DNA of 64,000 bases, taken from NCBI GenBank assembly GCA_034659015.1, contig JAYEGL010000001.1:62001-126000 (forward strand), in the 5' to 3' direction. Positions 8,687-17,256 of this stretch are shown here, one piece after another. The translations under genes were made by a program, and so were the position numbers. This DNA comes from Maricaulis sp034659015 (lineage in GTDB: Bacteria; Pseudomonadota; Alphaproteobacteria; Caulobacterales; Maricaulaceae). Within the stretch, counting starts at the first letter, position 1. Every line of letters starts with the position of its first letter. A model generated the notes under the pieces. That model was not told the DNA's origin, ran no database searches, and saw only the letters and a program-made list of their open reading frames with translations.

Positions 8687-8742
8687 AAACAAGGCCAACG
8701 CGCCCGCTCCGCAGGCCGGGCGCCGGACCGTGCAGGCCCGTC

Positions 8743-8771
8743 TTGCCGCAACAGGCCCGGGCGGCTAGCGT
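8743..8771 (+). promoter_or_regulatory. Putative sigma-70 promoter of the MBOAT operon
   Basis: TTGCCG (8743-8748) and TAGCGT (8766-8771) are separated by 17 bp and precede the gene start by 27 bp. This matches the loose alphaproteobacterial housekeeping promoter pattern. It was seen by eye only. Confidence 0.4.
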
Positions 8772-8798
8772 CCCGGCTCCTCGGGGCCCGGGCGCGAA

Positions 8799-10250
8799 AT
8801 GCTCTTCAATTCGTTCGAATTCCTGTTTCTTTTCCTGCCCGGCGTGCTGGCGGCCTATTATCTGGCGCGCCGCTATCTGAGCCACCTGGCCGCGCTTTTC
8901 GTGCTGAACCTGGCCTCGCTGGTCTTCTATGCTTGGTGGGATGTGCGGAACCTGCCGCTGCTGCTGTTCTCGGTGGCGATGAACCACATCGTCGCGCGGG
9001 CCATGGCGCGATGGGGCAACCAGCCCTTCCTGGCCATCGGCATCATCTTCAACCTGGCGCTTCTCGGCTTCTTCAAATACGCCGATTTCCTGATCGGGAA
9101 TGTCAACGCGGTCACGCCGCTGGACCTGCCGCTGCTGAATGTCGGCCTGCCGCTGGCGATCTCCTTCTTCTCCTTCCAGCAGATCTCCTTCCTGGTGGAT
9201 ATCGCCCGCAAGAAGACGGCGCCGGGGCACATCTTCTCGCACACCCTCTTCGTCAGCTTCTTCCCGCACATCGTGGCCGGCCCGCTGGTGCAGCACCACC
9301 AGATCGCCGCCCAGTTCGCCGATGCCGACCGCAAGGACAACCTGTCCGCCAATCTGGGCATCGGGCTGACCATCTTCTCCATCGGCCTGGCCAAGAAGGT
9401 GCTGATCGCGGAGAATATCGAACCCTTCGCCTCCTCGCTCTTCGCCATGGCCGAGCGCGGCGGCGAGCCGGGCCTGATCGCCGCCTGGATCGGCGCGCTG
9501 GCCTATGCCCTGCAGATCTTCTTCGACTTTTCCGGCTATTCCGACATGGCGCTGGGTCTGGCGCGCTGTCTGGGCTATCGCCTGCCGGTGAATTTCAACG
9601 GGCCCTACAAGTCCGCCTCGGTGGTGGAGTTCTGGCGGCGCTGGCACATCACGCTGAGCCACTTCCTGCGCGACCATCTCTACATCCCGCTGGGCGGCAA
9701 CCGGAAGGGCGAGGTCCGCCGCTATGTGAACCTCTTCACCACCATGCTTCTGGGCGGGCTGTGGCACGGTGCGGCCTGGACCTTCGTCATCTGGGGCGGG
9801 CTGCACGGGCTGGGTCTGGCGGTGAACCATTTCTGGGGCAAGTGGGGGCCGAAAAACTGGTTCGCCGGACGGCGCAAGGCGATCGCCATCGGCCTCACCT
9901 TCGCCTTCACCACCATCGCCTGGGTCTTCTTCCGCGCCGAAAGCTGGTCCGGCGCCGGACGCATCCTGGCCGGCATGTTCGGCTTTTCCGGCCTGGGGCT
10001 GGAAGGTCTCAATGCCGAGGCGGTCGCCTGGATCGTGCTGGGACTGGGCATTGTCTGGTCGCTGCCGGACACGCCGGAAGTCTTCTCAGACGTGATCGAC
10101 GAGCAGACCATGAAGGATGCCGAGATCCGGCCGAAACCGGGTCCGCGCTGGAAATTTTCCCGCGGCATGGCGATCGCCGCCGCGGCCCTGCTCTTCCTGT
10201 CGGTGCTGAACGCCTGGAAGACCTCCGAATTCATCTACTACACCTTCTGA
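8799..10250 (+). CDS. MBOAT-family O-acyltransferase (AlgI/DltB-like)
   Basis: A 483-residue polytopic membrane protein. The MBOAT signatures are clear: a first block VVEFWRRWHITLSHFLRDHL with Asp and His, then GGLWHGAAWTFVIWGGLHG containing the invariant catalytic His. AlgI-type proteins carry acyl groups across the inner membrane to acetylate an exopolysaccharide or other envelope polymer. The next gene, 10 bp downstream, encodes a membrane-anchored SGNH-like protein, the usual periplasmic partner (AlgJ/AlgX-like). The polymer that is modified cannot be told, since no alginate or other polysaccharide gene is nearby. The family is certain; the substrate is not. Confidence 0.9.
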   Translation: MLFNSFEFLFLFLPGVLAAYYLARRYLSHLAALFVLNLASLVFYAWWDVRNLPLLLFSVAMNHIVARAMARWGNQPFLAIGIIFNLALLGFFKYADFLIGNVNAVTPLDLPLLNVGLPLAISFFSFQQISFLVDIARKKTAPGHIFSHTLFVSFFPHIVAGPLVQHHQIAAQFADADRKDNLSANLGIGLTIFSIGLAKKVLIAENIEPFASSLFAMAERGGEPGLIAAWIGALAYALQIFFDFSGYSDMALGLARCLGYRLPVNFNGPYKSASVVEFWRRWHITLSHFLRDHLYIPLGGNRKGEVRRYVNLFTTMLLGGLWHGAAWTFVIWGGLHGLGLAVNHFWGKWGPKNWFAGRRKAIAIGLTFAFTTIAWVFFRAESWSGAGRILAGMFGFSGLGLEGLNAEAVAWIVLGLGIVWSLPDTPEVFSDVIDEQTMKDAEIRPKPGPRWKFSRGMAIAAAALLFLSVLNAWKTSEFIYYTF

Positions 10251-10260
10251 CGGGCCGGAC

Positions 10261-11529
10261 ATGACGCGCTATGCCACGACATTGCTGATTGCCCTGATCG
10301 CCGGCCTGGCCGGCTTCGCCGGCTTCAACGCGCTGGTCGACCCGTTCGGCATCACCGGCGCGCCGGACATGCCCGGCCTGACCGCGCGCGACACGCGCCT
10401 GCTGGAAGACGGCGGCCGCGTCCATGTCGCCGACCGGCTGGCGCGCGGCGGTGACAATGCCATCCTGCTGGGCTCCTCGCGCACGGTGGACGGTTTCCCG
10501 CGCGAGCCGGAAAACTGGCCCGGCGGAATCTACAATGCCGGCATGCGCGGCACGAATATCTTCGAGCTTTCCCAGGCCGCGGCCCTGGCGGCGCAGAATG
10601 ACAGCCTGGCCTGCGTCGTGATCGGCCTGGACCTGGACGAGTTCGGCTCGCACTCCAAGGCCAAGGCGACCTACTGGCTGTCCGCCCTGACCGACGGCCG
10701 CCGCTGGCTGTCGCTGGCGCGGGTCTCGCTCTCGCCCAACACGTTCGGCGCCTCGCTGCAGCTGATCGCCGACAATCTCACCGGCGGCGAACCGCGTGTG
10801 CCCTGGTCCGACACCTATCCCGCCGGCGCCCAGCGCGCGCGCTATGAAAGCGGCGCGCGCGGCATCTACAGCTGGTATATGGGCTACGACTTCGACCCGG
10901 AACGCCTGGCGATGTTCGCCCGCATGTTGGACACGCTGACCGCCAACGGCGTGCAGGTGACCGGCTTCATCCATCCGCTGCATGCCTGGCGCGAGGAAGC
11001 CATGATCCGCGCCGGCCGTCTGCAGGACTATCTCGCCGTGCGCGAAGCGCTGGCGGAGACCTTCCAGCGCTATTCCGGCCGCGCGCCGGTGGAGGCCTGC
11101 ACGCCCGGCGGCAGCGCCGTGCTGTGGGATTTCTCCGGCTTCCAGCCCTTTGCCGCGATGCCGGCGCCGGATGCGGACCGGACCGAGGCCCACCCCGCCT
11201 TCTACGAACCCTCCCACTACCTGCCGCATGTCGGACAGGCCATGCTGGAGCGGATGCGCATGGACCGGCTGGACGGCCCCTTCGGCAACCGGCCCTTCGG
11301 CGTGCGCCTGACCCCGGAAACCGCTGTTTCCACGGCCGAGGCCATGCTGGCGCGGCGCGAAGCCTGGCTCGCCACGCCGGACGGCGCAGCCGCCACGGCC
11401 CTGCTGGATGCGGTCGAGGCGGGCGATCCCCAGGCGGAGGTGCAGACCCCGCAATATCTCAATCGCGACGACCTGGGCAGTCTGAACGACAAGCTCGAAC
11501 ACGTTGCGCCGGCCGCGTCGCGGCGCTAG
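10261..11529 (+). CDS. Membrane-anchored SGNH/AlgJ-like protein, partner of the MBOAT protein
   Basis: A 422-residue protein starting 10 bp after the MBOAT gene. Residues 5-25 form an N-terminal membrane anchor (TLLIALIAGLAGFAGFNALV). The block ILLGSSRTVDGF near residue 75 resembles SGNH block I with the nucleophile Ser, and YNAGMRGTN follows, as in proteins that accept acyl groups from MBOAT partners. Most of the chain should lie in the periplasm. It likely transfers or removes an acyl group on an extracytoplasmic polymer. The SGNH assignment rests on short motifs and on the gene pair; the remaining catalytic Asp/His were not located with confidence. Confidence 0.65.
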   Translation: MTRYATTLLIALIAGLAGFAGFNALVDPFGITGAPDMPGLTARDTRLLEDGGRVHVADRLARGGDNAILLGSSRTVDGFPREPENWPGGIYNAGMRGTNIFELSQAAALAAQNDSLACVVIGLDLDEFGSHSKAKATYWLSALTDGRRWLSLARVSLSPNTFGASLQLIADNLTGGEPRVPWSDTYPAGAQRARYESGARGIYSWYMGYDFDPERLAMFARMLDTLTANGVQVTGFIHPLHAWREEAMIRAGRLQDYLAVREALAETFQRYSGRAPVEACTPGGSAVLWDFSGFQPFAAMPAPDADRTEAHPAFYEPSHYLPHVGQAMLERMRMDRLDGPFGNRPFGVRLTPETAVSTAEAMLARREAWLATPDGAAATALLDAVEAGDPQAEVQTPQYLNRDDLGSLNDKLEHVAPAASRR

Positions 11530-11560
11530 GACCGCCCTTCAGGACAAGGACGAGACATTC

Positions 11561-12175
11561 ATGACCGTGCACTACCACAAGGGCGATCTGCCCGCCGGCC
11601 TCGATTTCGGCAAGGCCGTCGCCGTCGACACCGAGACGATGGGCCTGTCGCTGACACGCGACATGCTGTGCGTGGTGCAATTGTCGGCCGGCGACGGCGA
11701 CGCCCATGTCGTGCAGATGGACCGCAAGACCTATGACTGCCCCAATCTGAAGGCGCTGCTCTGCGAGCCGGGTGTCGAGAAGATCCTGCACTTCGCGCGG
11801 TTCGACGTGGCGATGGTCGAACGCTACCTGAATGTCACACTGGCGCCCGTCTTCTGCACCAAGATCGCCTCGAAACTGTGCCGCACCTACACAGACCGTC
11901 ACGGCCTCAAGGACGTCACCCGCGAACTGGTCGGCATCGACATGAACAAGCAGCAGCAAAGCTCGGACTGGGGCGCCGACGAGCTGAGCCCGGCCCAGCT
12001 GGAATACGCCGCCTCGGACGTGCTTCACCTGCACACGCTGCGCGACCGGCTGAGCGAGATGCTCGAACGCGAAGGCCGCATGGCGCTCGCCCGGGCCTGT
12101 TTCGACTTCCTGCCGACCCGCGCCCGGCTCGACCTGGCGGGCTGGCCGGAAACCGACATATTCGCGCATTCCTGA
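11561..12175 (+). CDS. RNase D-like 3'-5' exonuclease
   Basis: ATG 11561 gives 204 residues; a longer frame exists but would overlap the previous gene. The DEDDy exonuclease motifs are in place: AVDTETMGL (Exo I, Asp and Glu), LHFARFDVAMV (Exo II) and LEYAASDVLHL (Exo III with Tyr and Asp). The protein has the catalytic domain only, without the HRDC domains of full RNase D, as is common for short alphaproteobacterial versions. It should trim RNA 3' ends in the cytoplasm. It lies 89 bp upstream of the lptC-lptA-lptB genes. Confidence 0.88.
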   Translation: MTVHYHKGDLPAGLDFGKAVAVDTETMGLSLTRDMLCVVQLSAGDGDAHVVQMDRKTYDCPNLKALLCEPGVEKILHFARFDVAMVERYLNVTLAPVFCTKIASKLCRTYTDRHGLKDVTRELVGIDMNKQQQSSDWGADELSPAQLEYAASDVLHLHTLRDRLSEMLEREGRMALARACFDFLPTRARLDLAGWPETDIFAHS

Positions 12176-12264
12176 ACCGGACTGCCTTGAAAAGGCCTGC
12201 AAAGACTGGTCTTTCTACTGCCGCATCCGGCGCCGCGCCGGGCGCTGCCAACCATTGACGGCCC

Positions 12265-12966
12265 ATGAGCGTGACTGCCAACCCCGGCCTCGAGGCCTTT
12301 CAGCCCCCCGATCACGGAAGCTGGGAACCGCGCCGCGCCCTGGCCCTGGACGTGGCACGCCGGCGTACGGTTTTCGTCCGGCGCCTGCGCATGGGCTTCA
12401 TGACGGCCTCCGCCGCGATCGTGGTCGTTCTGATGGCGCAGCTCATATTCGACGGCCGCAGCGCGGGGAACCCGGAGACCGAAACGGTCAGCTCCGACTC
12501 GCGCATGGTCAATCCGCGCTTCGTGGGACGTGACGATGCGCTGGTGCCTTATGTCGTGACGGCCGACGCCGCGATCCGCGAACGCGGCGGCGATCCGGAG
12601 GTGACGGACCTTGAACGGCCGCGGCTGGATTACGACTTTCTCGACACCGATGCCTCGCGCGTGCTGGCGCAAACCGGGCGCTACGATGCCAATAATCGCG
12701 TGCTGGACCTGTATTCCGACGTCAACCTGAACACGGATGACGGCTATAGTTTCGCCTCGGAGCACGCGCGCATCTTCCTGCGCGAGGCGCGCGTGGTCGG
12801 CGAACGCCCCGTCTCGGGCAGCGGGCCGGTGGGCTCGATCCGCGCCGATCGTTACGAGATCCGTGAGGGGGGCGATCTTTTGATTTTTGACGGGAATGTC
12901 CGCATGACGTTGATTCAGGACCGTACAGACCTGTCGCGCACGGCGCAGGAAGAAGGAAGCGAATGA
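12265..12966 (+). CDS. lptC: LPS export protein LptC
   Basis: A 233-residue protein with one membrane segment at about residues 48-68 (MGFMTASAAIVVVLMAQLIF) followed by a periplasmic beta-strand domain. LptC bridges the LptBFG transporter in the inner membrane to periplasmic LptA and passes lipopolysaccharide outward. Identification rests on size, topology, an LptC-like segment (YDANNRVLDLYSDVNL) and position. Its stop overlaps the lptA start in an ATGA, and lptB follows. The sequence is diverged, as LptC usually is. Confidence 0.85.
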   Translation: MSVTANPGLEAFQPPDHGSWEPRRALALDVARRRTVFVRRLRMGFMTASAAIVVVLMAQLIFDGRSAGNPETETVSSDSRMVNPRFVGRDDALVPYVVTADAAIRERGGDPEVTDLERPRLDYDFLDTDASRVLAQTGRYDANNRVLDLYSDVNLNTDDGYSFASEHARIFLREARVVGERPVSGSGPVGSIRADRYEIREGGDLLIFDGNVRMTLIQDRTDLSRTAQEEGSE

Positions 12967-13562
12967 TGCGACTGACAGCTCTTCTGGCCGGCGCGAGCGC
13001 GCTGTTGGCCCTGGCCGCCGGCGCCGCTTCGGCACAGATCGGCGATTCCAGCCTGCCGCTCGATATCGAGGCCGATCACTCCGAACTCTTCAATCCGGAA
13101 AACCGCGCCGTGTGGACCGGCAATGTCCGCGTGGTGCAGGGCGACAGCTCGATCCAGGCCGACCGGATCGAGGTCTTCTTCGACGGTCAGAGCACCGGCG
13201 CCGGCCCGACAGGGAACCTGGGCAATATCGAACGCATCGTGGCGACCGGCAATGTCTTCTACACGACGCCGGAACAGCGCGCCCGCGGCGAGCGCGGCGT
13301 CTATCTGCTGGAAAGCGAAACCGTGACCCTGACCGGCGATGTCGTGATCACCCAGGGCGAGGACGTATTCACCGCGACACGTTTCGTGACCGACCTGGTA
13401 ACCGGCAATTCCTCCTTCGGCGAAGCCGGCGACGGCGAGCGCGTGCGCATGGTCATCCATCCGCGCAATGCCGGCGAAGGCGAGGAGGGCGACAGCGACA
13501 CGTCTCCCGAGGCTGCGCCCGACGGCGACAATGGCGGCAGCACCGAAGAGACGGACGGGTAG
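12963..13562 (+). CDS. lptA: LPS transport periplasmic protein LptA
   Basis: A 199-residue protein with an N-terminal signal peptide (cleavage after AASAQ, about residue 24). The OstA/LptA beta-jellyroll pattern follows: LDIEADHSELFNPENRAVWTG, IQADRIEVFFDG and ATGNVFYTT. LptA forms the periplasmic bridge for lipopolysaccharide between LptC and LptD. It overlaps lptC by four bases and lies 5 bp before lptB. An alternative ATG at 12966 would remove one residue. The acidic, low-complexity tail of about 30 residues is longer than in E. coli. Confidence 0.9.
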   Translation: MMRLTALLAGASALLALAAGAASAQIGDSSLPLDIEADHSELFNPENRAVWTGNVRVVQGDSSIQADRIEVFFDGQSTGAGPTGNLGNIERIVATGNVFYTTPEQRARGERGVYLLESETVTLTGDVVITQGEDVFTATRFVTDLVTGNSSFGEAGDGERVRMVIHPRNAGEGEEGDSDTSPEAAPDGDNGGSTEETDG

Positions 13563-13567
13563 ACCGC

Positions 13568-14335
13568 ATGGCGCTCAGCGATACCGCACCGGCCGAAACG
13601 CCGGACGCCCCGGCCAAGCGCGGCCTGGTCGTCGAGAAGATCGGCAAGGCCTATGGCAAGCGCCCGGTGGTCAAGGGCGTCTCCGTCTCGCTGGAGCGCG
13701 GCGAGGTCGCCGGCCTGCTCGGGCCGAACGGCGCGGGCAAGACCACGTGCTTCTACATGATTACCGGCCTGGTCGAGGTGGATTACGGCCGCATCCTGCT
13801 GGACGGCGAGGATATCACCCGCCTGCCCATGTATCAGCGCGCCCGGCTGGGCATCGGCTATCTGCCCCAGGAAAAGTCGATCTTCCACGGCATGACGGTG
13901 GAACAGAATGTCCTCGCCGTGGCGGAAATCGTTGAAAAGGATCGGGACGCCCGGCACGAACTGGTCGACCAGCTGCTCGAGGAATTGCGCATCGCGCATC
14001 TGCGCGACGCGCCGGCGCCCTCGCTGTCGGGCGGTGAAAGACGCCGCGTGGAGATCGCCCGCGCCCTGGCGACTCGCCCCGCCTTCATGCTGCTCGACGA
14101 GCCTTTCGCGGGCATCGATCCGCTGGCCATTACCGATATCCGGGACCTGATCCGCTTTCTCCGCGAGCGCGGGATCGGGATTCTTATTACCGACCACAAT
14201 GTCCGCGAAACCCTTGAAATCACTGACAGAGCCACGATCATCCACGAGGGTGAGGTGCTGTTCGAGGGCTCGCCGGCGGAGATCCGGGCCGACCCGGACG
14301 TGCGCCGTGTTTATCTCGGAGAAAGTTTTGCCTGA
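13568..14335 (+). CDS. lptB: LPS export ABC transporter ATP-binding protein LptB
   Basis: ATG 13568 (255 residues) is chosen 5 bp after lptA; the longer open frame is just read-through of an overlapping frame. All ABC motifs are present: Walker A GPNGAGKTT, Q-loop LPQEKS, signature LSGGERRR, Walker B MLLDEPFAGID and the H-switch ITDHN. LptB powers lipopolysaccharide extraction by LptFG, which are encoded elsewhere. A hydrophilic N-terminal extension of about 18 residues precedes the core, as is common in alphaproteobacteria. rpoN follows directly, the conserved order in this class. Confidence 0.95.
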   Translation: MALSDTAPAETPDAPAKRGLVVEKIGKAYGKRPVVKGVSVSLERGEVAGLLGPNGAGKTTCFYMITGLVEVDYGRILLDGEDITRLPMYQRARLGIGYLPQEKSIFHGMTVEQNVLAVAEIVEKDRDARHELVDQLLEELRIAHLRDAPAPSLSGGERRRVEIARALATRPAFMLLDEPFAGIDPLAITDIRDLIRFLRERGIGILITDHNVRETLEITDRATIIHEGEVLFEGSPAEIRADPDVRRVYLGESFA

Positions 14336-14372
14336 TTAACCTCTGCAGGAAACGTACCAAACAGAGGTTCAC

Positions 14373-15875
14373 ATGGCTGGATTGATGCAGAAGCTGGACA
14401 TGCGCCAGGGCCAGTCCCTGGTGATGACGCCCCAGCTCCAACAAGCCATCAAGCTGTTACAGCTCTCGAATATCGAGCTGGCCGAGTTCGTCGAGGGCGA
14501 ACTGGAACGCAATCCCCTGCTCGAGCGCGACGAGGGCGAACAGTCCACCGAATCGCTGCGCGAAGAGGGCGAGGGCGAGCCGCGCGAACTCGAACTCGCC
14601 AGCACCTCGGCCGAGGCCAATGATTCGATCGACGCCGATTCGGACGTCATCCATGGCGACGATTCCAAGTCCGACCTGTCCGGCGTGGCGGGTCCCGCCG
14701 ATGCCGTCGGTGCCGGCCATTATTCGCCGACTGGCGGTGGTGGCGGCGCGGCCAGCGAGGACTATGACGCAATCGCCAACTCCTCGCGCGAAATGTCGCT
14801 GTCCGAACACCTGCATGCCCAGCTCGCCACGGCCGTGGCCGACCCGGTGGACAAGCTGATCGGCGCCCACCTGATCGATCTGGCTGACGATGACGGCTAC
14901 ATGCGCGCCGATCTCGACGAGATCGCGCAGCAGCTCGGTGTCGAGCGCAGCCGGATCGAGGCGGTTCTGGCCACGACGCAGGACTTCGACCCGGTCGGCG
15001 TGATGGCGCGCGACCTCACCGAATGCCTGGCGCTGCAGCTGAAGGAGAAGAACCGGCTCGATCCGGCCATGGCTGCCCTGCTGGACAATCTCGACCGGCT
15101 CGCCAAGCACGACTATGCCGCGCTGAAGTCCCTGTGCGGTGTCGATGACGAGGATCTCAACGAAATGGTCGCGGAACTGCGCGATCTCACGCCCAAGCCC
15201 GGCCTCGCCTTCACGTCGGACACCACACGCGCCGTCGAGCCCGACGTCTTCATCCGCCAGTCGCCCGACGGGAGCTGGCAGGTCGAGCTGAACTCGGACA
15301 CCCTGCCGCGCGTACTGGTGAACAACCGCTATTACAACGAAATCACCGCCGTCGCGCGGTCCGAGGCCGACAAGAGCTTCATCACCGAATGCTCCCAGAA
15401 TGCGAGCTGGCTGGTGAAGAGCCTCGACCAGCGCGCCCGCACCATCCTGAAGGTCGCCAGCGAGATCGTGCGTCAGCAGGACATGTTCCTGGCCCACGGC
15501 GTCGCCTATCTGCGCCCGCTCAACCTGAAGACCGTGGCCGAAGCGATCGACATGCACGAATCCACGGTGAGCCGCGTCACCTCGAACAAGTATGTCGCCA
15601 CACCGCGCGGCATGTTCGAGATGAAGTACTTCTTCACCTCGGCCATCCCTTCCGCCGCTGGCGGGGACGCTCATTCCGCCGAGGCCGTGCGCTTCCGGAT
15701 CAAGACGATGATCAACCAGGAAACCGCGGACGACGTGCTGTCGGATGACAAGCTCGTCGAGCATTTGCGCGACGAAGGGATTGAAATCGCACGCCGGACT
15801 GTGGCCAAATACCGGGAGGCGCTCAACATTCCCTCCTCGGTCCAGCGTCGTCGAATTTTGAAACGTGCTGGCTAG
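14373..15875 (+). CDS. rpoN: RNA polymerase sigma-54 factor RpoN
   Basis: A 500-residue protein with the three sigma-54 regions. Region I is the Gln-rich start (LVMTPQLQQAIKLLQLSNIEL). Region II is acidic and variable (about residues 50-140). The C-terminal region ends with the RpoN box ARRTVAKYREAL, which reads the -24 element. It directs transcription from -24/-12 promoters with enhancer-binding activators. The position between lptB and hpf/ptsN is the classic rpoN neighbourhood. Confidence 0.96.
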   Translation: MAGLMQKLDMRQGQSLVMTPQLQQAIKLLQLSNIELAEFVEGELERNPLLERDEGEQSTESLREEGEGEPRELELASTSAEANDSIDADSDVIHGDDSKSDLSGVAGPADAVGAGHYSPTGGGGGAASEDYDAIANSSREMSLSEHLHAQLATAVADPVDKLIGAHLIDLADDDGYMRADLDEIAQQLGVERSRIEAVLATTQDFDPVGVMARDLTECLALQLKEKNRLDPAMAALLDNLDRLAKHDYAALKSLCGVDDEDLNEMVAELRDLTPKPGLAFTSDTTRAVEPDVFIRQSPDGSWQVELNSDTLPRVLVNNRYYNEITAVARSEADKSFITECSQNASWLVKSLDQRARTILKVASEIVRQQDMFLAHGVAYLRPLNLKTVAEAIDMHESTVSRVTSNKYVATPRGMFEMKYFFTSAIPSAAGGDAHSAEAVRFRIKTMINQETADDVLSDDKLVEHLRDEGIEIARRTVAKYREALNIPSSVQRRRILKRAG

Positions 15876-15954
15876 GGACGGCCTTGTTGCAGCGCCCGGC
15901 GGATCCTCGTCCGCCCGCCGTCGCGGCTCGACGTCTGACCGGAGCACTCTCGCA

Positions 15955-15984
15955 TTGACTCCCGGCCCGACCCGCGACTAGGTT
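15955..15984 (+). promoter_or_regulatory. Putative promoter upstream of hpf
   Basis: TTGACT (15955-15960) and TAGGTT (15979-15984) are spaced by 18 bp, about 80 bp before the hpf start and in the 187-bp rpoN-hpf gap. The -35 hexamer is near consensus. The hpf-ptsN pair may therefore be transcribed independently of rpoN. Confidence 0.5.
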
Positions 15985-16062
15985 CCGCCCGCTTTCCGGG
16001 GAGGGGCGGAACCGCGACGTCAACGCCTCACGGGCTGGTGAATGGCCAGCGGGAAGGAGCGC

Positions 16063-16689
16063 ATGCAAATACAGGTGGTCAGCAAGGGTATCGACGTCAG
16101 CGACGCGCTGCGGGAACAGGTCCTGTCGCGCGTCGAGGACGGCGTGTCCAAATACTTCAATCGTCCGGGCGAAGCCTATGTATCGATCACCCGCGAAGGC
16201 ATCGGCTTTCGCGTGGAATGCTCGCTGCATCTGCCCTCGGGCGCCATGCTGCAGGCGCGCGGCGAAGCCGACGACGCCTACAAGGCAGCGGAAAACACGA
16301 TGGAGCGCATGGAGAAGCGCCTCCGCCGCTACAAGCGGAAACTGAAGAACCACCACAATGCCAACAAGGCCGAACTGCCGGCCGAGTCGCTGCAGATCGT
16401 CGTGCTCAAGGGCAGCCCTGACAGCGGCGTGGACGACGATTTCGACGATGACGAGGATCTCGGCGCGCCGGTCGACGGCGAACCCGAGCCGATCGTGATC
16501 GCCGAGCAGTCCGGCGAAGTGCGCACGCTCACGGTCGGCATGGCCTCGCTGGAACTGGATGCGGCGGATTCGCCCTTCCTGATGTTCCGCAATGCCGCCA
16601 ATGGCGATCTGAATATCGTTTACCGCCGTCCGGACGGACATATCGGCTGGGTCGATCCCTCCCGCGCGGACCGTCCAGAGCCGGCCTAG
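16063..16689 (+). CDS. hpf: Long-form ribosome hibernation promoting factor HPF
   Basis: ATG 16063 (208 residues) is preferred to ATG 16042, because GGAAGGAGCGC just upstream of 16063 is a good ribosome site and the protein then starts MQIQVVSKG as usual. The N-terminal domain (about 1-105) is the ribosome-binding fold ending in the basic RLRRYKRKLKNHH. An acidic linker follows, then the C-terminal dimerisation domain (MASLELDAADSPFLMFRNA). Long HPF pairs 70S ribosomes into inactive 100S dimers in starvation. It is followed 16 bp later by ptsN. Confidence 0.93.
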   Translation: MQIQVVSKGIDVSDALREQVLSRVEDGVSKYFNRPGEAYVSITREGIGFRVECSLHLPSGAMLQARGEADDAYKAAENTMERMEKRLRRYKRKLKNHHNANKAELPAESLQIVVLKGSPDSGVDDDFDDDEDLGAPVDGEPEPIVIAEQSGEVRTLTVGMASLELDAADSPFLMFRNAANGDLNIVYRRPDGHIGWVDPSRADRPEPA

Positions 16690-16705
16690 AAACGAGAAGC
16701 GAAGT

Positions 16706-17170
16706 ATGGCGTTAGCTGATCTGATCCCCACGGGGGGTGTGCATGTCGATCTGGGTGCGTCCAGCCGGAAGCAGGCCCTGCAGGCAATGTCCGATCTTGC
16801 CGCAGAGCTGACCGGGCTGCCGGCGCGCGCGATTTTCGATGCCGTCCTCCAGCGAGAACGCCTGGGCTCGACCGGCGTCGGCCAGGGTGTGGCGATCCCG
16901 CATGCCCGGCTGGCCGGAATCGACCAGGTGGTGGGCGTGTTCGCACGCCTGCGCACCCCGGTCGACTTCGAGTCGATCGACGGGCGCCCGGCGGATCTGA
17001 TCTTCATGCTGATCGCGCCGGAGGATGCCGGCGCGGAACACCTCAAGGCGCTGGCCCGGGTATCCCGGCTCCTGCGCCGCGAGGATGTGCGCCAGCGCCT
17101 GCGGGCCGCACCGGACAGCGAGGCCGTCTACGCGGTCCTCGCCGGCGAACCGGCCAGCGACGCCGCCTGA
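16706..17170 (+). CDS. ptsN: Nitrogen-type PTS EIIA protein PtsN
   Basis: A 154-residue EIIA-Ntr protein. The phosphorylated His lies in GVAIPHARL, with the supporting fold RERLGSTGVGQG before it. PtsN is the end acceptor of the regulatory PTS-Ntr chain and modulates potassium and nitrogen functions rather than sugar uptake. Consistent with this, the cluster at 47454-48133 supplies HPr and an EIIA-Man but no sugar permease. The rpoN-hpf-ptsN order is conserved across Proteobacteria. Confidence 0.94.
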   Translation: MALADLIPTGGVHVDLGASSRKQALQAMSDLAAELTGLPARAIFDAVLQRERLGSTGVGQGVAIPHARLAGIDQVVGVFARLRTPVDFESIDGRPADLIFMLIAPEDAGAEHLKALARVSRLLRREDVRQRLRAAPDSEAVYAVLAGEPASDAA

Positions 17171-17180
17171 GCGGATCACC

Positions 17181-17214
17181 GGCCTGAACGGGCCGTACAG
17201 GCCCCGTTCAGGCC
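17181..17214 (+). terminator. GC-rich hairpin after ptsN
   Basis: GGCCTGAACGGGCC and GGCCCCGTTCAGGCC pair with one bulged base around a GTACA loop, 10 bp after the ptsN stop. No T run follows, so its role as a terminator is uncertain. Confidence 0.45.
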
Positions 17215-17256
17215 CATCGTGATGCTCTTCCGCACAACACAATGCGGGAGACCGTC

